Assembly (NCBI GenBank): GCA_964410665.1
Contig: CAYPIE010000012.1
Span: 32,209-96,208 of the forward strand
DNA length: 64,000 nt
Origin: CAYPIE01 sp964410665
GTDB taxonomy: Bacteria; Planctomycetota; Planctomycetia; Gemmatales; Gemmataceae
Direction: 5' to 3'
The notes under the pieces are model-generated. The model worked only from the letters and a program-made list of their open reading frames with translations, made no database searches and was not told the DNA's origin. A program made the translations under genes and the position numbers. Shown here piece by piece: positions 36,116 to 46,033 of this stretch. Numbering within the stretch: the first letter of the stretch is position 1; each line of letters starts with the position of its first letter.

Positions 36116-37096
36116 CTATGGATTCGGCGGAGCTAGATACGGAAACACATTGAGAAATTCATTATCATTAGCGTTGACGCCATCGCTAGTCAGCGCTTCA
36201 TTGGTCAGGATGGTCAATTCGACATCGATAACATCGTCGGCCAGCTGGCGTCCATTGAGAACCTCAAAGCCTGCAGGGTTTGAGGTGTCGATGGTAAGAA
36301 TGTCGGGCAGCAAGACCATGGTCAACATGTCGGCCAGGGTGGCATTGCCGCTTAACATGGTGATCCTTTCGGACACCATCTCGCCAAAGTCGGCCAGATC
36401 ATCGACGGGGTCCCCATCATTAAAGGAGTCTTTGAAACCGGTGGCGATCAAGACCGTGTTGATTGCCGGTCGCCCCATGCGATCAAATTGCACACCATCG
36501 ACCAGAGTCCGTCCCCAAACTCCCACGCGATCGTTGCCAAGGGTCGCTCTGGGGATCTCCAAGACGAAGGCCGAGACATTTAGCCCTTCGAAGAAATCGT
36601 CCCCAGTGAAAGTGAAGTCGTCGCGAAACCCAAGCAGGTCAAAGAAGAACGGATCGTCAAAGACATCGGCCAGGAAGGTTCCTCCACCGATGGCACGCAC
36701 CCGCACGTTCCGGCCGGTCAAGCCGCGGGCGATCAGTCGACCATTGCGACGAACCAGGACGGATTGACGCCCGTTTTTGAGCGGCCGTCCAAAGGTGACC
36801 GCGAAGGTAATATCTGCGCGGGCATCGCCGTCGTTGTCCACATTGAGTTCGTACACACCCAGTGGGTTAAAGGTGGTAGGACTCATGACCCCTGCGGCGG
36901 GGTTGACGGTCATGATCAACACCACGTTGTCGGGATTGGCCGGGGACTGAAATGCATACACATCATTAATATCGAGTCGTCCATCGGCGAATACTCCGGG
37001 GGCCTCTAGGTGATCCGCGGCTCGGGCATCCGAAGTTAACCCAACCAGTGAGAAACCAACGATCGACGCAAGCAGCGTACTGCGAGTCCGTAGCAT
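36116..37096 (-). CDS. Secreted DUF4331 protein
   Basis: The 326-residue protein starts at the ATG at 37096, set by AGGAGG 8 nt upstream; an ATG at 37126 is rejected. A signal peptide (STLLASIVGFSLVGLTSDARA) is followed by ADHLEAPGV and DINDVYAFQSP, the start of the DUF4331 domain, which spans the rest of the protein. DUF4331 proteins are small secreted beta proteins of unknown function, often encoded near sigma/anti-sigma genes. Here a sigma factor gene is divergent, 88 bp away. No metal or catalytic motif is evident. Confidence 0.85.
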   Translation of the reverse strand: MLRTRSTLLASIVGFSLVGLTSDARAADHLEAPGVFADGRLDINDVYAFQSPANPDNVVLIMTVNPAAGVMSPTTFNPLGVYELNVDNDGDARADITFAVTFGRPLKNGRQSVLVRRNGRLIARGLTGRNVRVRAIGGGTFLADVFDDPFFFDLLGFRDDFTFTGDDFFEGLNVSAFVLEIPRATLGNDRVGVWGRTLVDGVQFDRMGRPAINTVLIATGFKDSFNDGDPVDDLADFGEMVSERITMLSGNATLADMLTMVLLPDILTIDTSNPAGFEVLNGRQLADDVIDVELTILTNEALTSDGVNANDNEFLNVFPYLAPPNP

Positions 37097-37184
37097 GGGG
37101 GAAACCTCCTGAGTAACCACACACAACTATCAGGGTAAGAAGCAAAACGCCACCCTACGGGGAATACGCGGCCAAGGCGATTTC

Positions 37185-38021
37185 GTGACAAAACGTGCCG
37201 GGTCGAAATTGCTTGAGCCTTGGGTGGGATTGCCTAAAATCAACCCAGTGGACCCACCACTCGAATGCGTCGGGAGCACGCCCTTGGATCCTCAGCCGGT
37301 GAGTCAGCGACTCAGCCAGATCAGTACCAACTGGGCCGAAATCTTTGCTTGCCACATCGGCCCACCCGACCGGATCGCTGCAGCACAACGCGTGGTGCTA
37401 ATTCGTTATGCCGGGGCGATCTATCAATATTTACTGACCTCGGTGGGCGATCCGAACATTGCCGACGATCTGGCCCAAGAGTTTGCCTTGCGCTACGTCC
37501 GGGGGGATTTTCGCAATGCCGATCCCAATCGCGGACGCTTCCGCGATTTTCTCAGGCGAGCGTTGCGTAACTTGATCATCGACTACCAGCGCAAGCGGAG
37601 TCACCAGCCGCGTGCTCTGGGCGGCAACGAGGAACTGGCCGACCATCTGCTCGGCGACGAGCCCGAGGATTACTTGCTGCAGAGCTGGCGGCGGGAAGTG
37701 TTAAATCACGCCTGGCAGGCACTGGAACAGTCCGCGACGCAGAGCCGCACCCCTTACTACACGGTGTTGCGCTATCGAGCCGACTATCCCGATGTCAATT
37801 CCGCCGAACTCGCCGAGAAACTCGCCATCGTTTTGCAGAAACCGGTCAACGCCGCTTGGGTCCGGCAAACCTTACGCCGCGCACGTGAGCGGTTCGGTCA
37901 GTTGCTCTGGCGTGAGGTGGCGGCATCGCTGGGCGATCCTTCAATGGAAGAGGTGGTCCAAGAACTGATGGAACTTGGCTTGCAAGAATATGCCTGTCCA
38001 CCCGAGGCAAGCCAAGGTTAG
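37185..38021 (+). CDS. ECF-like RNA polymerase sigma factor
   Basis: The 278-residue protein contains a region-2-like segment (YAGAIYQYLLTSVGDPNIADDLAQEFALRYVRG) and GRFRDFLRRALRNLIIDYQRK, and a C-terminal region-4 helix-turn-helix (KPVNAAWVRQTLRRARERF). The ADDLAQEFALR motif matches planctomycete-specific ECF groups. The N-terminal ~45 residues are not conserved, so a GTG at 37248 is a possible start instead of the GTG at 37185; neither has a strong ribosome site. No anti-sigma factor gene is adjacent; the neighbours are a DUF4331 gene (divergent) and the beta-helix/RTX gene 181 bp downstream. Confidence 0.8.
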   Translation: MTKRAGSKLLEPWVGLPKINPVDPPLECVGSTPLDPQPVSQRLSQISTNWAEIFACHIGPPDRIAAAQRVVLIRYAGAIYQYLLTSVGDPNIADDLAQEFALRYVRGDFRNADPNRGRFRDFLRRALRNLIIDYQRKRSHQPRALGGNEELADHLLGDEPEDYLLQSWRREVLNHAWQALEQSATQSRTPYYTVLRYRADYPDVNSAELAEKLAIVLQKPVNAAWVRQTLRRARERFGQLLWREVAASLGDPSMEEVVQELMELGLQEYACPPEASQG

Positions 38022-38202
38022 TCTCAGGTTTTGCCGGCTTGTCCTTTTGATGTCACAAATCTGCCAGGTAAGCCGTACTGCATGGTGAAGCGTGCTCGCT
38101 GAGCGGGCACCCGTCCTTGCAATCCCCCGAAAGGATCTTGGTTTCACCCCAACGTGTGTATCCGCGCGCTGGCCCCCTCATGTTTTCATCCCAGGAGTAC
38201 TG

Positions 38203-41200
38203 ATGAGCAAGCATCCACGGCTCAGTTTCGAAGCTCTGGAAGACCGGCAAACCCCGACCCTCTTTGTGGTCAATGTGGCGAGCGATGATGCGGAAGATGC
38301 CCATGGCATGGCCGATGGCCAGCTTAGTTTGCGCGAGGCGATCATCGCCGCCAACACCAATGCACCATTTGGCGATGCCCCCGCGGGGAATATTGATATC
38401 GACATCATTACCTTTGATGCAACCGTGTTTGGACCTGGGCGGATCCAGACAATCGGCTTGACGCAGGGCGAGCTGCCGATCACGGACGATGTGATTATCA
38501 CGGGCCTCAATGCCAGTGGCAGCAAGCTCGATTTGACCATCTCCGCCGGGGGGACCAGCCGCATTTTTGCCATTGATGCCGCAGCTGCACCTGGCGAGCT
38601 CAACCAAGTAGACTTGGACAACTTGACCTTGGCCGACGGCAATGCCGGGGCAGGCAATGACGGTGGGGCGGTGTTCATCGCCGATGGCAATGATGTCGGC
38701 ATCTTGCAGTCAGTGGTCAAGCAGAGTACCGCGGCCAACGGCGGGGGCATCTATGCCGGCGATGGCTTCCTGCTGCTTTCGGAGACCGAGGTGATCAGTA
38801 ATGTCGCCACGGCCGGCGTCGCCAACACTGGTGGTGGTGGGCTATTTGTCGCAGGTGGTTGGGTGGAGGTGAGTTTCGTTCGGTTTACGTTAAATGAGTC
38901 GACGGACTTGGGTGACGGTGGGGCGATTCTGAGTGGCCCCGATTCCGAGGTCAACGTGTTTGCCAGCCAGATTCGCGAGAACCAGGCGGGCCGTGCCGGA
39001 GGTGGCATCGAGGTCAACCAGTCTTCGGTAGTGCTGGCGGATGTGCTGCTTGAGAACAACATTACGGGCGTCAACGGAGGTGGCTTGCACACCAGTGCCA
39101 GCGGTATTGCCGAGCTCGAAGGGGGACAGGTCATGGGGAACACCGCCGGCCAAGAGGGCGGGGGCTTGTGGAATGCCCCCGCGGGCACGCTGACGATTTC
39201 GGGAACGACCGTGGTTGGCAATCTGGCCTTGGGGACCGCGACGAACAAGCAAGGCGGTGGGGGGGTGTTCAACGAGGGTGATGGAGCTGGCAACGGTGGG
39301 ACCGTATCGATCAGTCATGCCACCATCGCCAACAACATCGCCGTGGGCGAAGATCCCGGCGAAGGAGGAGGTGGGGTATTCAACCTTGGCGACATGGTGA
39401 TCCTAGACAGTATGATTGCCCACAATGTCGTAGACTCTGACCTCACTACGGACGGACTTCAGGGGCTCGGCAACGGTGGAGGGATCTTGGCGGCACCAGA
39501 GAGTACCCTGAGTATCACGGGTGGGGAAGTGCATCTCAACCAAGTCCCTCGTGCGGGGGGCGGGATTGAGAACTATGCCGGCACGGTCGACCTCATTGGT
39601 GTGACCTTGCGTGACAATTTTGCTGGAATCAATGGCGGCGGATTCCATACCAGTGGTGCCGGCACGGTCTCCTTCACCGGGGGTACGGTCGAAGCAAATA
39701 TTGCTCTCAATGAGGGGGGTGGTATGTGGAACTCTACCGGTGGAGAGATGAGGATTGCAGACGTCCTGTTCGTCAACAACCGGGCAGATTTTGGTGGAGC
39801 TTTGTTCAATGATGGTACCAGCGGTATGCTGACTGTCGGCAATAGCACCCTGTCGGGGAATGAAGCACACATCGAGGGAGGAGGGTTGGCCTCTGAGGGG
39901 GGGATGGTCCATCTTCGGAATGTTACCGTTGCCTTCAATCAAAGCTCCGGGCAGGGTGGTGGCCTGTCGATTGACGGTGGCACCCTCGAGGCCGTGAGTA
40001 CCCTAATCGCCAACAATACTGCCTCAACCGGCCCAGATATCCATGGCACCCTCACCAGTGCGGGCTTTAACCTGGTCGGCAACACCGCGGGAGGGACACT
40101 GCTCAGTAGTCCCGGGAATGATCTGGTCGACGTCGATCCCCGACTGCAACCGCTGGCGAACAATGGCGGGGGGACCCTGACCCATGCCCTGCGGTTGGGG
40201 AGCCCGGCCGTCGATGCCGGTGCCAACCTTGATGGTCAGGCATTCGATCAACGCGGGCCTGGCTTTCTAAGAGTCGTAGGAGCTTCGGCAGACATCGGGG
40301 CCTTTGAAGTTCGCAACGGTATCTTTGTGGTCGATGGCACGCTGGTGATCGACAACACCTCAACAGGGCGGTCGGGGTTCATCGAAATTCGCCCCGGAAT
40401 CGCCAACAGCATTCGCGTCCGCTCGGATCTCATCCACTTTCAAACCCAAACCTTTTTCGGCATCACCTCGATTGATATGACCCTGGGAAGTGACTTTGAC
40501 CGGGTGCGGATGGACGCCTCGCTTAGCATTCCGGTGCGGCTTGTGGATGCGGAGGGTGGCGCGTTCGTGCAACTGGGCGATGGAAACCACGACGTGCTCC
40601 TAGGTAAGGGTTATGCCAACGTCCGGCTCGGTAATGGTGACCATCGACTCGATGTCGGGGCAGGTGGTAGCTTTGTTCGTACCGAGGATGGAAACAGTCA
40701 GATCCTTGCCGCTGACGGGTTCGACAACATCCGTACCGGGGCTGGGAATGACACCATCGACATTGGTGCGGGGGGAAGCTTCGTCCAAGCCGGCGACGGC
40801 GCGAACGTCGTCCGTGCCGCGGCTGGCTACGACCTCATTCGCACCGGGGATGGCAACGACACCGTCGAAGTGGGCTCAGGCGGAAGTTGGGTCCGCGGTG
40901 GCGCGGGGGATGATGTCCTTTTGGGCGGTGGTGACCGCGATCATTTGGACGGACAAGACGGCAACGACATTCTGTTAGGTGCTTCAGGCAATGACTTTCT
41001 GCGCGGCGGTCGTGGCGATGATGTGATCGTGGCCGGCGTAGGCCGCGATGAGGTCCGGGGCGGCTTGGGGGATGACCGACTCTTTGATGGCGAAGTGAGC
41101 GCTGAGAACCAAGCGAGGCTTCTGGCTCTGCTTGCGGGTCTGGCGGCAGATCCGGATGCGGTGGCAGGTCTGACGATTACCACCGATGGCGACCGCGACC

Positions 41201-41292
41201 AACTCTTTGGCGATGCCGGTTCGGATGTCTTCTGGGTCGGTGGGCTCGATCGGATCGTTGCGGATGGCACCGATGAAATACGTCGAAGGTAA
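38203..41292 (+). CDS. Exported beta-helix protein with RTX-type C-terminal repeats
   Basis: The 1029-residue protein starts at the ATG at 38203 with AGGAG 6 nt upstream. SFEALEDRQTP is the LE-x-R-x-x-P motif. DGQLSLREAIIAAN near residue 45 is a CSLREAI-type domain that usually caps parallel beta-helices, and residues ~130-620 hold repeated NxGGGI/GGGLW units of a right-handed parallel beta-helix (Pmp-like). Residues ~720-960 carry RTX-type repeats of both the normal nonapeptide and a long ~36-residue kind. The C-terminus ends with SDVFWVGGLDRI, like that of the protein at 6378. No enzyme motif is seen. Probably a surface or matrix protein. Confidence 0.85.
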   Translation: MSKHPRLSFEALEDRQTPTLFVVNVASDDAEDAHGMADGQLSLREAIIAANTNAPFGDAPAGNIDIDIITFDATVFGPGRIQTIGLTQGELPITDDVIITGLNASGSKLDLTISAGGTSRIFAIDAAAAPGELNQVDLDNLTLADGNAGAGNDGGAVFIADGNDVGILQSVVKQSTAANGGGIYAGDGFLLLSETEVISNVATAGVANTGGGGLFVAGGWVEVSFVRFTLNESTDLGDGGAILSGPDSEVNVFASQIRENQAGRAGGGIEVNQSSVVLADVLLENNITGVNGGGLHTSASGIAELEGGQVMGNTAGQEGGGLWNAPAGTLTISGTTVVGNLALGTATNKQGGGGVFNEGDGAGNGGTVSISHATIANNIAVGEDPGEGGGGVFNLGDMVILDSMIAHNVVDSDLTTDGLQGLGNGGGILAAPESTLSITGGEVHLNQVPRAGGGIENYAGTVDLIGVTLRDNFAGINGGGFHTSGAGTVSFTGGTVEANIALNEGGGMWNSTGGEMRIADVLFVNNRADFGGALFNDGTSGMLTVGNSTLSGNEAHIEGGGLASEGGMVHLRNVTVAFNQSSGQGGGLSIDGGTLEAVSTLIANNTASTGPDIHGTLTSAGFNLVGNTAGGTLLSSPGNDLVDVDPRLQPLANNGGGTLTHALRLGSPAVDAGANLDGQAFDQRGPGFLRVVGASADIGAFEVRNGIFVVDGTLVIDNTSTGRSGFIEIRPGIANSIRVRSDLIHFQTQTFFGITSIDMTLGSDFDRVRMDASLSIPVRLVDAEGGAFVQLGDGNHDVLLGKGYANVRLGNGDHRLDVGAGGSFVRTEDGNSQILAADGFDNIRTGAGNDTIDIGAGGSFVQAGDGANVVRAAAGYDLIRTGDGNDTVEVGSGGSWVRGGAGDDVLLGGGDRDHLDGQDGNDILLGASGNDFLRGGRGDDVIVAGVGRDEVRGGLGDDRLFDGEVSAENQARLLALLAGLAADPDAVAGLTITTDGDRDQLFGDAGSDVFWVGGLDRIVADGTDEIRRR

Positions 41293-42551
41293 GGCGTGAC
41301 GATGGTACTCGGGCCGGTGCGCTCCGTGTCGGAGCACCGGCTTCCCTGAGGGAAAACACCATCGGATGCCATGACGGGTTGGGTGGGCTTGAGCAAATCC
41401 TCTCGGGTTCTTCATACGATTTTTTTCTAATCTAAGATATCGATCATCAGAGCATAGGAAAAATAGGAAAGATGGTCGAAAGATAACTAGTTTAATAGAC
41501 CGACTTGGTGATCGATCCCAAAAACCACCTCGATTTGGCTTTCTCCTGACTCGCAAATGAGCTACAGCGTAAGTGTGTTCGTTGACCCTCTGGGTGGTGG
41601 TTGCTCGGGCGAGGCGTTTGACGACGACCCCCAGGCGGAATGCGAAGATCGCTTCACGATGATCTGTTTTGCGGTTGTTCATCGCTGCATGTCTGAGTGG
41701 GCGATCGAGATAAAGGCCTGAGTCGCGGGAGAAGCAACGCTAACTCCATTCGCAGGGTAATCCATGACCGCTATCAAATCAATGCACTCTAAACTGGTGT
41801 TATGGACCCGTCCGCACCTTCTGTTGCCCTGGATCCCCGTTGCCACCATGGGACGGGAAGCCGCGAATGCATTTCTGTTGACGGCCGAGGGTGTGTGGGT
41901 GGCCTTGCCATTGGGTGAGGTGCCGGAGCAATCCGCCGAGGAGCCGGACGACAAGGAGACCGACCCGGGATCTCTCTCGTGTGAGTTATGGGGTTGGCGG
42001 GACTGAAGGGACAAGCATCGTAAGCCCAACCGCCGATTCCCGCGGAGCACCCATGGTGGTTCGGGCCATCGCTCGATGTGAACACCTCCTAACCAAGAGT
42101 GATGGCTCCAAACGGACTGCCTCCGACCTGGCAGGAAGCCTGGGACTGCCAGCGGGCAGGTAGGAAGCTGATCCCCTCAAGCATATGCTGATGCCGAATG
42201 GGACCATCCGCCCCCTGTAGAATCTTTTTCGCATATTCGATTCGCGTCCCACCGATCGGTCGATTAAACTTAAATCGCTTGTGGTAGAACCGTCTACCAT
42301 CCACTCCGGATGCGGCAAGGCGACCGGCCCGCAACCGACGAACAACCTGCCGCTGTCGCGGGCCGGTGCTTGCTTCAGGCACGCTGAATTCAAAGGGTAC
42401 CCCCAAAACAACTGCAAGCGCGGGCCTGTAGCAACCCTGCTGCTTGCCCTCCGATAAGACTATGGCCTGGACAATGCTGGTTCGCGACAAATCCCGGTGC
42501 GCCTCGGCGACCCGAACGGAACCGCGTTCGCTGGAGACCAACGAGGGAACC
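41293..42551. other. 1.26-kb region without a recognisable gene
   Basis: The start holds the terminator hairpin of the preceding gene and then an AT-rich stretch (about 41415-41500). Several short open frames exist (for example 41764-42006 plus and 41986-42417 minus), but none has a ribosome site or a family I know. I see no tRNA, CRISPR or insertion-sequence end. It may be a decayed gene or an insertion boundary, since the coding style changes after it. Confidence 0.4.
41313..41341 (+). terminator. Terminator hairpin after the beta-helix/RTX gene
   Basis: GCCGGTGC (41313-41320) pairs with GCACCGGC (41334-41341), with an inner TCCG/CGGA stem and a TGT loop. A second small stem TTCCC-TGA-GGGAA follows. 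It lies 20 bp past the stop codon. Confidence 0.6.
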
Positions 42552-43907
42552 ATGAATCTGACCCGAAGACACTTCCTCAAGGCCAACGGCGCGGCTCTGG
42601 CGCTGCCATTCCTGCCGTCCTTCGTGGGAGCGGAAGACACTCCCCACAAGCCGAGTAAGAAACTCGTCATCGTTTACATCCCCAATGGGATCGTCCGACG
42701 CAGTTTCTTCCCTGGCGAGGAGAAAGCAGAACTGCCCGGCTTCATTGGTGGATTCAACGCCGACAAGACCAAAGACAAACGGCGGATCCCGAATCAGCTG
42801 GGCATCTACCCACTGGAGTTCACCGCGACCATGCAGCCGTTGCGGGACCTCAGCGAAGACTTCACCATGATCACGGGGTTGGAACGCACCTACAAGAATG
42901 GCCAGGATGTGCACGCCCAGGGCGCATCGTGCTATCTGACCAGCCTGTCGCCGGCCCAGGCCACCGAGCAGGGCATCCGCCACCCCAACGGCCGGAGCCT
43001 GGACCAAGTCATCGGCGACCAGGTCGGCCGCGCGACCGTATTTAACACCCTGGAGATCAGCTGCAACGGGTTCACCCAGCCGAAGGAGCCGATCGAGTTT
43101 GACAACATTTCCTGGTACGGCCCTGGCAAGATCGCCCCATCGATCCGCGATCCCAAAAAGCTTTACGATCGCCTGTTCCTCCGAGACAGCTACCGCACAC
43201 ACATTGCCGATGTGACCGACCTGATGCTGGCCGACGCCAAGTCGCTGTCGAAGAAGTTGGGCGGCGAAGACCGTCGGACGCTCGGTGAGTTCATGGGCAT
43301 GATCCGCGACATCGAAGTCCGCATCGAGAAGATGGACAAACTCCTTGCCGATGTTGACCCCGAGGTGCCGAAGCGGGAGGCTCTCCCGCGCGGTGAGTAC
43401 ATCCGGCTGCAGATGGATTTGATGCTGCTGGCGTTCCGCATGGGGATCACCACCGTCTGCACCTTCATGATCGGCCCGGAGCGTTGGGACGCGACGCTGA
43501 TGTACGAGGGCGTCTTCGACAAGCCGGTCCAGCACCACAACATGACCCACAACCAGAAGGGCGACGGCTGGAAGGACCTGGCCAAGATCGACCGGTTCCA
43601 CATGGAGCAGTACGCCTACCTGCTCCGCCGGATGAAGGAGATCAAGGAACCCGACGGCAGCGCGATGCTCGACAACGCGCTGGTCACCTACGGAGCCGGA
43701 CTCGGGGATGGGGCCACGCACCAGTACTACGACCTGCCGATGATTGTCGCCGGCAAGGCCCAGGGGCAGATCAAACAAGGCCGCTTCCTCAAGTGCAACA
43801 GCGGCACGCTCAATTCGAACCTCTGGCTGACCCTCGCTCAGCTAATGGGGCTTGAGATAGATGCGTACGCGGACAGCACCGGTGTCATCTCCGACCTATG
43901 GACTTAA
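42552..43907 (+). CDS. DUF1552 protein with Tat signal
   Basis: The 451-residue protein has a twin-arginine leader, RRHFLKANGAALALPFLPSF, so it is exported folded. The rest is the planctomycete DUF1552 domain (KKLVIVYIPNGIVRRSFFPG, VQHHNMTHNQKG, YGAGLGDGATHQYYDLP), which is related to the DUF1501/alkaline phosphatase-like fold. These proteins nearly always pair with DUF1592-type cytochromes and the function is unknown. The ATG at 42552 follows GAGGGA; the frame extends upstream without a ribosome site. The DUF1592 gene follows after 13 bp, so they form an operon. Confidence 0.92.
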   Translation: MNLTRRHFLKANGAALALPFLPSFVGAEDTPHKPSKKLVIVYIPNGIVRRSFFPGEEKAELPGFIGGFNADKTKDKRRIPNQLGIYPLEFTATMQPLRDLSEDFTMITGLERTYKNGQDVHAQGASCYLTSLSPAQATEQGIRHPNGRSLDQVIGDQVGRATVFNTLEISCNGFTQPKEPIEFDNISWYGPGKIAPSIRDPKKLYDRLFLRDSYRTHIADVTDLMLADAKSLSKKLGGEDRRTLGEFMGMIRDIEVRIEKMDKLLADVDPEVPKREALPRGEYIRLQMDLMLLAFRMGITTVCTFMIGPERWDATLMYEGVFDKPVQHHNMTHNQKGDGWKDLAKIDRFHMEQYAYLLRRMKEIKEPDGSAMLDNALVTYGAGLGDGATHQYYDLPMIVAGKAQGQIKQGRFLKCNSGTLNSNLWLTLAQLMGLEIDAYADSTGVISDLWT

Positions 43908-43920
43908 GGAGGTGAGGCCC

Positions 43921-45999
43921 GTGCTTTCGATCCGAGCCATCGTATGGGGAGGACTGGCGGCCCTCATCGTCGCGATCCCGGCGGCCAGCCGAGCGGATGA
44001 CTTTGCCTCCGCTATCCGACCGCTCCTGTCTCAGAAGTGTGCCAAGTGTCATGGCGAGAAGCGGGTCGCCGGCCGTGTCAACTTCAAGAAGATTGCTACG
44101 TCCGCACATCTCCTCGCCGAGCCCGAACTGATCGACCGCATGATCAGCGCGGTCGAAGCGAACGACATGCCGCCGGTGAGCGAACCTCCGCTGGATCCGC
44201 AAGCCCGCAGGCGCTTGCTCCGCACCCTGAAGGCCATGCTAAAGCAGGCTGCGGCCGAACGCGAGGCCAAGCGACCACCGGTCCGGAGGCTGAACCGGTT
44301 CCAGTACAACAACGCCGTCAAAGACCTGTTCCGGCTAAAGACCGACGTCTTTCCCCTGCCCGAAAAGCTGATGACCCGGTATGACGGCTACCTGCACACC
44401 GGTTCGGGAAGGATGCCCGACGAAGTCCAGGTCGCGTCTGACTCCCTAGACCCGAAGCCCGGACTTCGCGAGGTGAAGACGTTCCCGAAGGATCTCCGGG
44501 CGGCTCACGGTTTCGACAACCAGGCGGATCAGCTTACCCTTTCGCCTCTGCTCCTGGACGCCTTTCTGCGGCTCAGCGTCTCCATCGTGGAGAGTCCGGA
44601 CTTTACCCCGCAGAACGTTGGCATTTGGGACGACTTCTTCAAAGAGCCGGCGGACGCCTCCGACGTGCGGTCCGAGATCAAGCAGCGGCTCAGGCTGTTT
44701 ATGCGACTCGCATTTCGTGGCCCAGTCGATCACGACACCCTGGAACGTTACACCGCTTACACAGAATCGAAGGTCGCTGGCGGGCTGTCCTTTCCGGAAG
44801 CCATGAAGAAGGCCGCGTCGGCGGTGCTGTCCTCGCCGATGTTCTTGTTGCGGGTTTCGGCGGTGGACGAGTCGGAATATCCATTCGAGTTGGCTTCGGA
44901 TCTGTCGTTCTTCCTGTGGGGAAGTTGTCCCGACGCAGAACTGCTGGGGTTGGCCGAAAGTGGCGAACTCACCAGGCCTGCCGTCCTGCAGACGACCATC
45001 GACCGGATGCTCGCTGATCCGAAGATCGAGCGATTCCTGGACACCTTCCCTACCCAGTGGCTACAGCTCGAAAACGTTCTGGCCGCCACCCCGGATCCAC
45101 GCAAGGACCGCTACTTTGCACTCGACAAGAACTACCCGGCCAGCTTGCACATGGTGCTGGAACCGCTGCTGCTGTTCGACGCGGTGTTTATCGAGGACCG
45201 GCCGATCCAGGAATTCATCGCACCGAGCTTCACCTACCAGAGCGATTTCTTGCAGGCCTGGTATCACTCCGATCTGCGACCGGCTTCGGTCGACGTCAAG
45301 ACAATTACCCCGACAAACCGACCCAACGCCAAGCGGCAAGTACAGCAACGGTTCGAGGACGAGCTGCGCGCCAAGCTGCGCTCGCGCACCTTCCGGCGGG
45401 TGCCGGCCACTGACCCTCGTTATGGCGGTGTCATCACGAATGCCGCGGTGTTGAGCATGACGTCTGGCCCCCAGCGAACGCACCCCATCGCCCGTGGGGC
45501 GTGGGTCATCGAAGTGATCTTCAACGACCCACCGCCGCCACCGCCGAATGACATCCCGCCTCTGAAAGAAGAAGATGCCGCAAAAAATCTGACCATCCGG
45601 GAGCGATTCGCCGTGCACCGCCAGCACGAGTCCTGTGCCGGGTGCCACTCCCGGCTTGACCCGCTCGGTTTCGCCCTGGAAAACTACGACATCACCGGCC
45701 GTTGGCGCGACCAATACGAGAACGGCCGGGAGGTGGACGCCAGCGGCACCCTGATGCGGAAACACCATTTCGAAGACCCCGTCCGGTTCAAGGAAGCCCT
45801 GGTCAACGAAGACCACCGGTTCGCCAAGGCGTTCACCGCTCACCTGTTACGGTTCGCCTTGGCACGGGAACTTGGCCCGGCCGACGCGATCACGGTAGAC
45901 TCGATCGTCAAGAAGTGTGCGACGAATGGGTTCAAGCTGAAATCGCTCATCCGAGAAGTCATCCTGAGCGACCGGTTCCTACGCTTGCTGCCGGATTAA
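43921..45999 (+). CDS. DUF1592-type c-type cytochrome (DUF1587/1595/1592/1588/1585)
   Basis: The 692-residue protein starts at a GTG at 43921 fixed by AGGAGG about 8 nt upstream; an ATG at 43861 inside the DUF1552 gene lacks one. A signal peptide (GGLAALIVAIPAASRA) is followed by the c-type heme site CAKCH. The DUF1587 part starts with PPVRRLNRFQYNNAVKDLF, then DUF1595, DUF1592 (LRLFMRLAFRGPVD), DUF1588 with a second CAGCH in HESCAGCHSRLDPLGF, and the C-terminal DUF1585 end (LIREVILSDRF). Two CxxCH motifs suggest a periplasmic redox or electron-transfer role. It is 13 bp behind the Tat-exported DUF1552 partner. Confidence 0.92.
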   Translation: MLSIRAIVWGGLAALIVAIPAASRADDFASAIRPLLSQKCAKCHGEKRVAGRVNFKKIATSAHLLAEPELIDRMISAVEANDMPPVSEPPLDPQARRRLLRTLKAMLKQAAAEREAKRPPVRRLNRFQYNNAVKDLFRLKTDVFPLPEKLMTRYDGYLHTGSGRMPDEVQVASDSLDPKPGLREVKTFPKDLRAAHGFDNQADQLTLSPLLLDAFLRLSVSIVESPDFTPQNVGIWDDFFKEPADASDVRSEIKQRLRLFMRLAFRGPVDHDTLERYTAYTESKVAGGLSFPEAMKKAASAVLSSPMFLLRVSAVDESEYPFELASDLSFFLWGSCPDAELLGLAESGELTRPAVLQTTIDRMLADPKIERFLDTFPTQWLQLENVLAATPDPRKDRYFALDKNYPASLHMVLEPLLLFDAVFIEDRPIQEFIAPSFTYQSDFLQAWYHSDLRPASVDVKTITPTNRPNAKRQVQQRFEDELRAKLRSRTFRRVPATDPRYGGVITNAAVLSMTSGPQRTHPIARGAWVIEVIFNDPPPPPPNDIPPLKEEDAAKNLTIRERFAVHRQHESCAGCHSRLDPLGFALENYDITGRWRDQYENGREVDASGTLMRKHHFEDPVRFKEALVNEDHRFAKAFTAHLLRFALARELGPADAITVDSIVKKCATNGFKLKSLIREVILSDRFLRLLPD

Positions 46000-46033
46000 C
46001 ATTCTTGGGTTGCGAACGAACAGGAGATTTTTG

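Noticed and set aside
41764..42006. 80-codon plus-strand frame in the gene-free stretch
   Set aside because: It has no ribosome site and no family I recognise; the composition gives no support either way.
42390..43778. 462-codon minus-strand frame over the DUF1552 gene
   Set aside because: The plus strand has clear DUF1552 motifs, a Tat signal and a ribosome site; the antisense frame has none and merely reflects high GC3.
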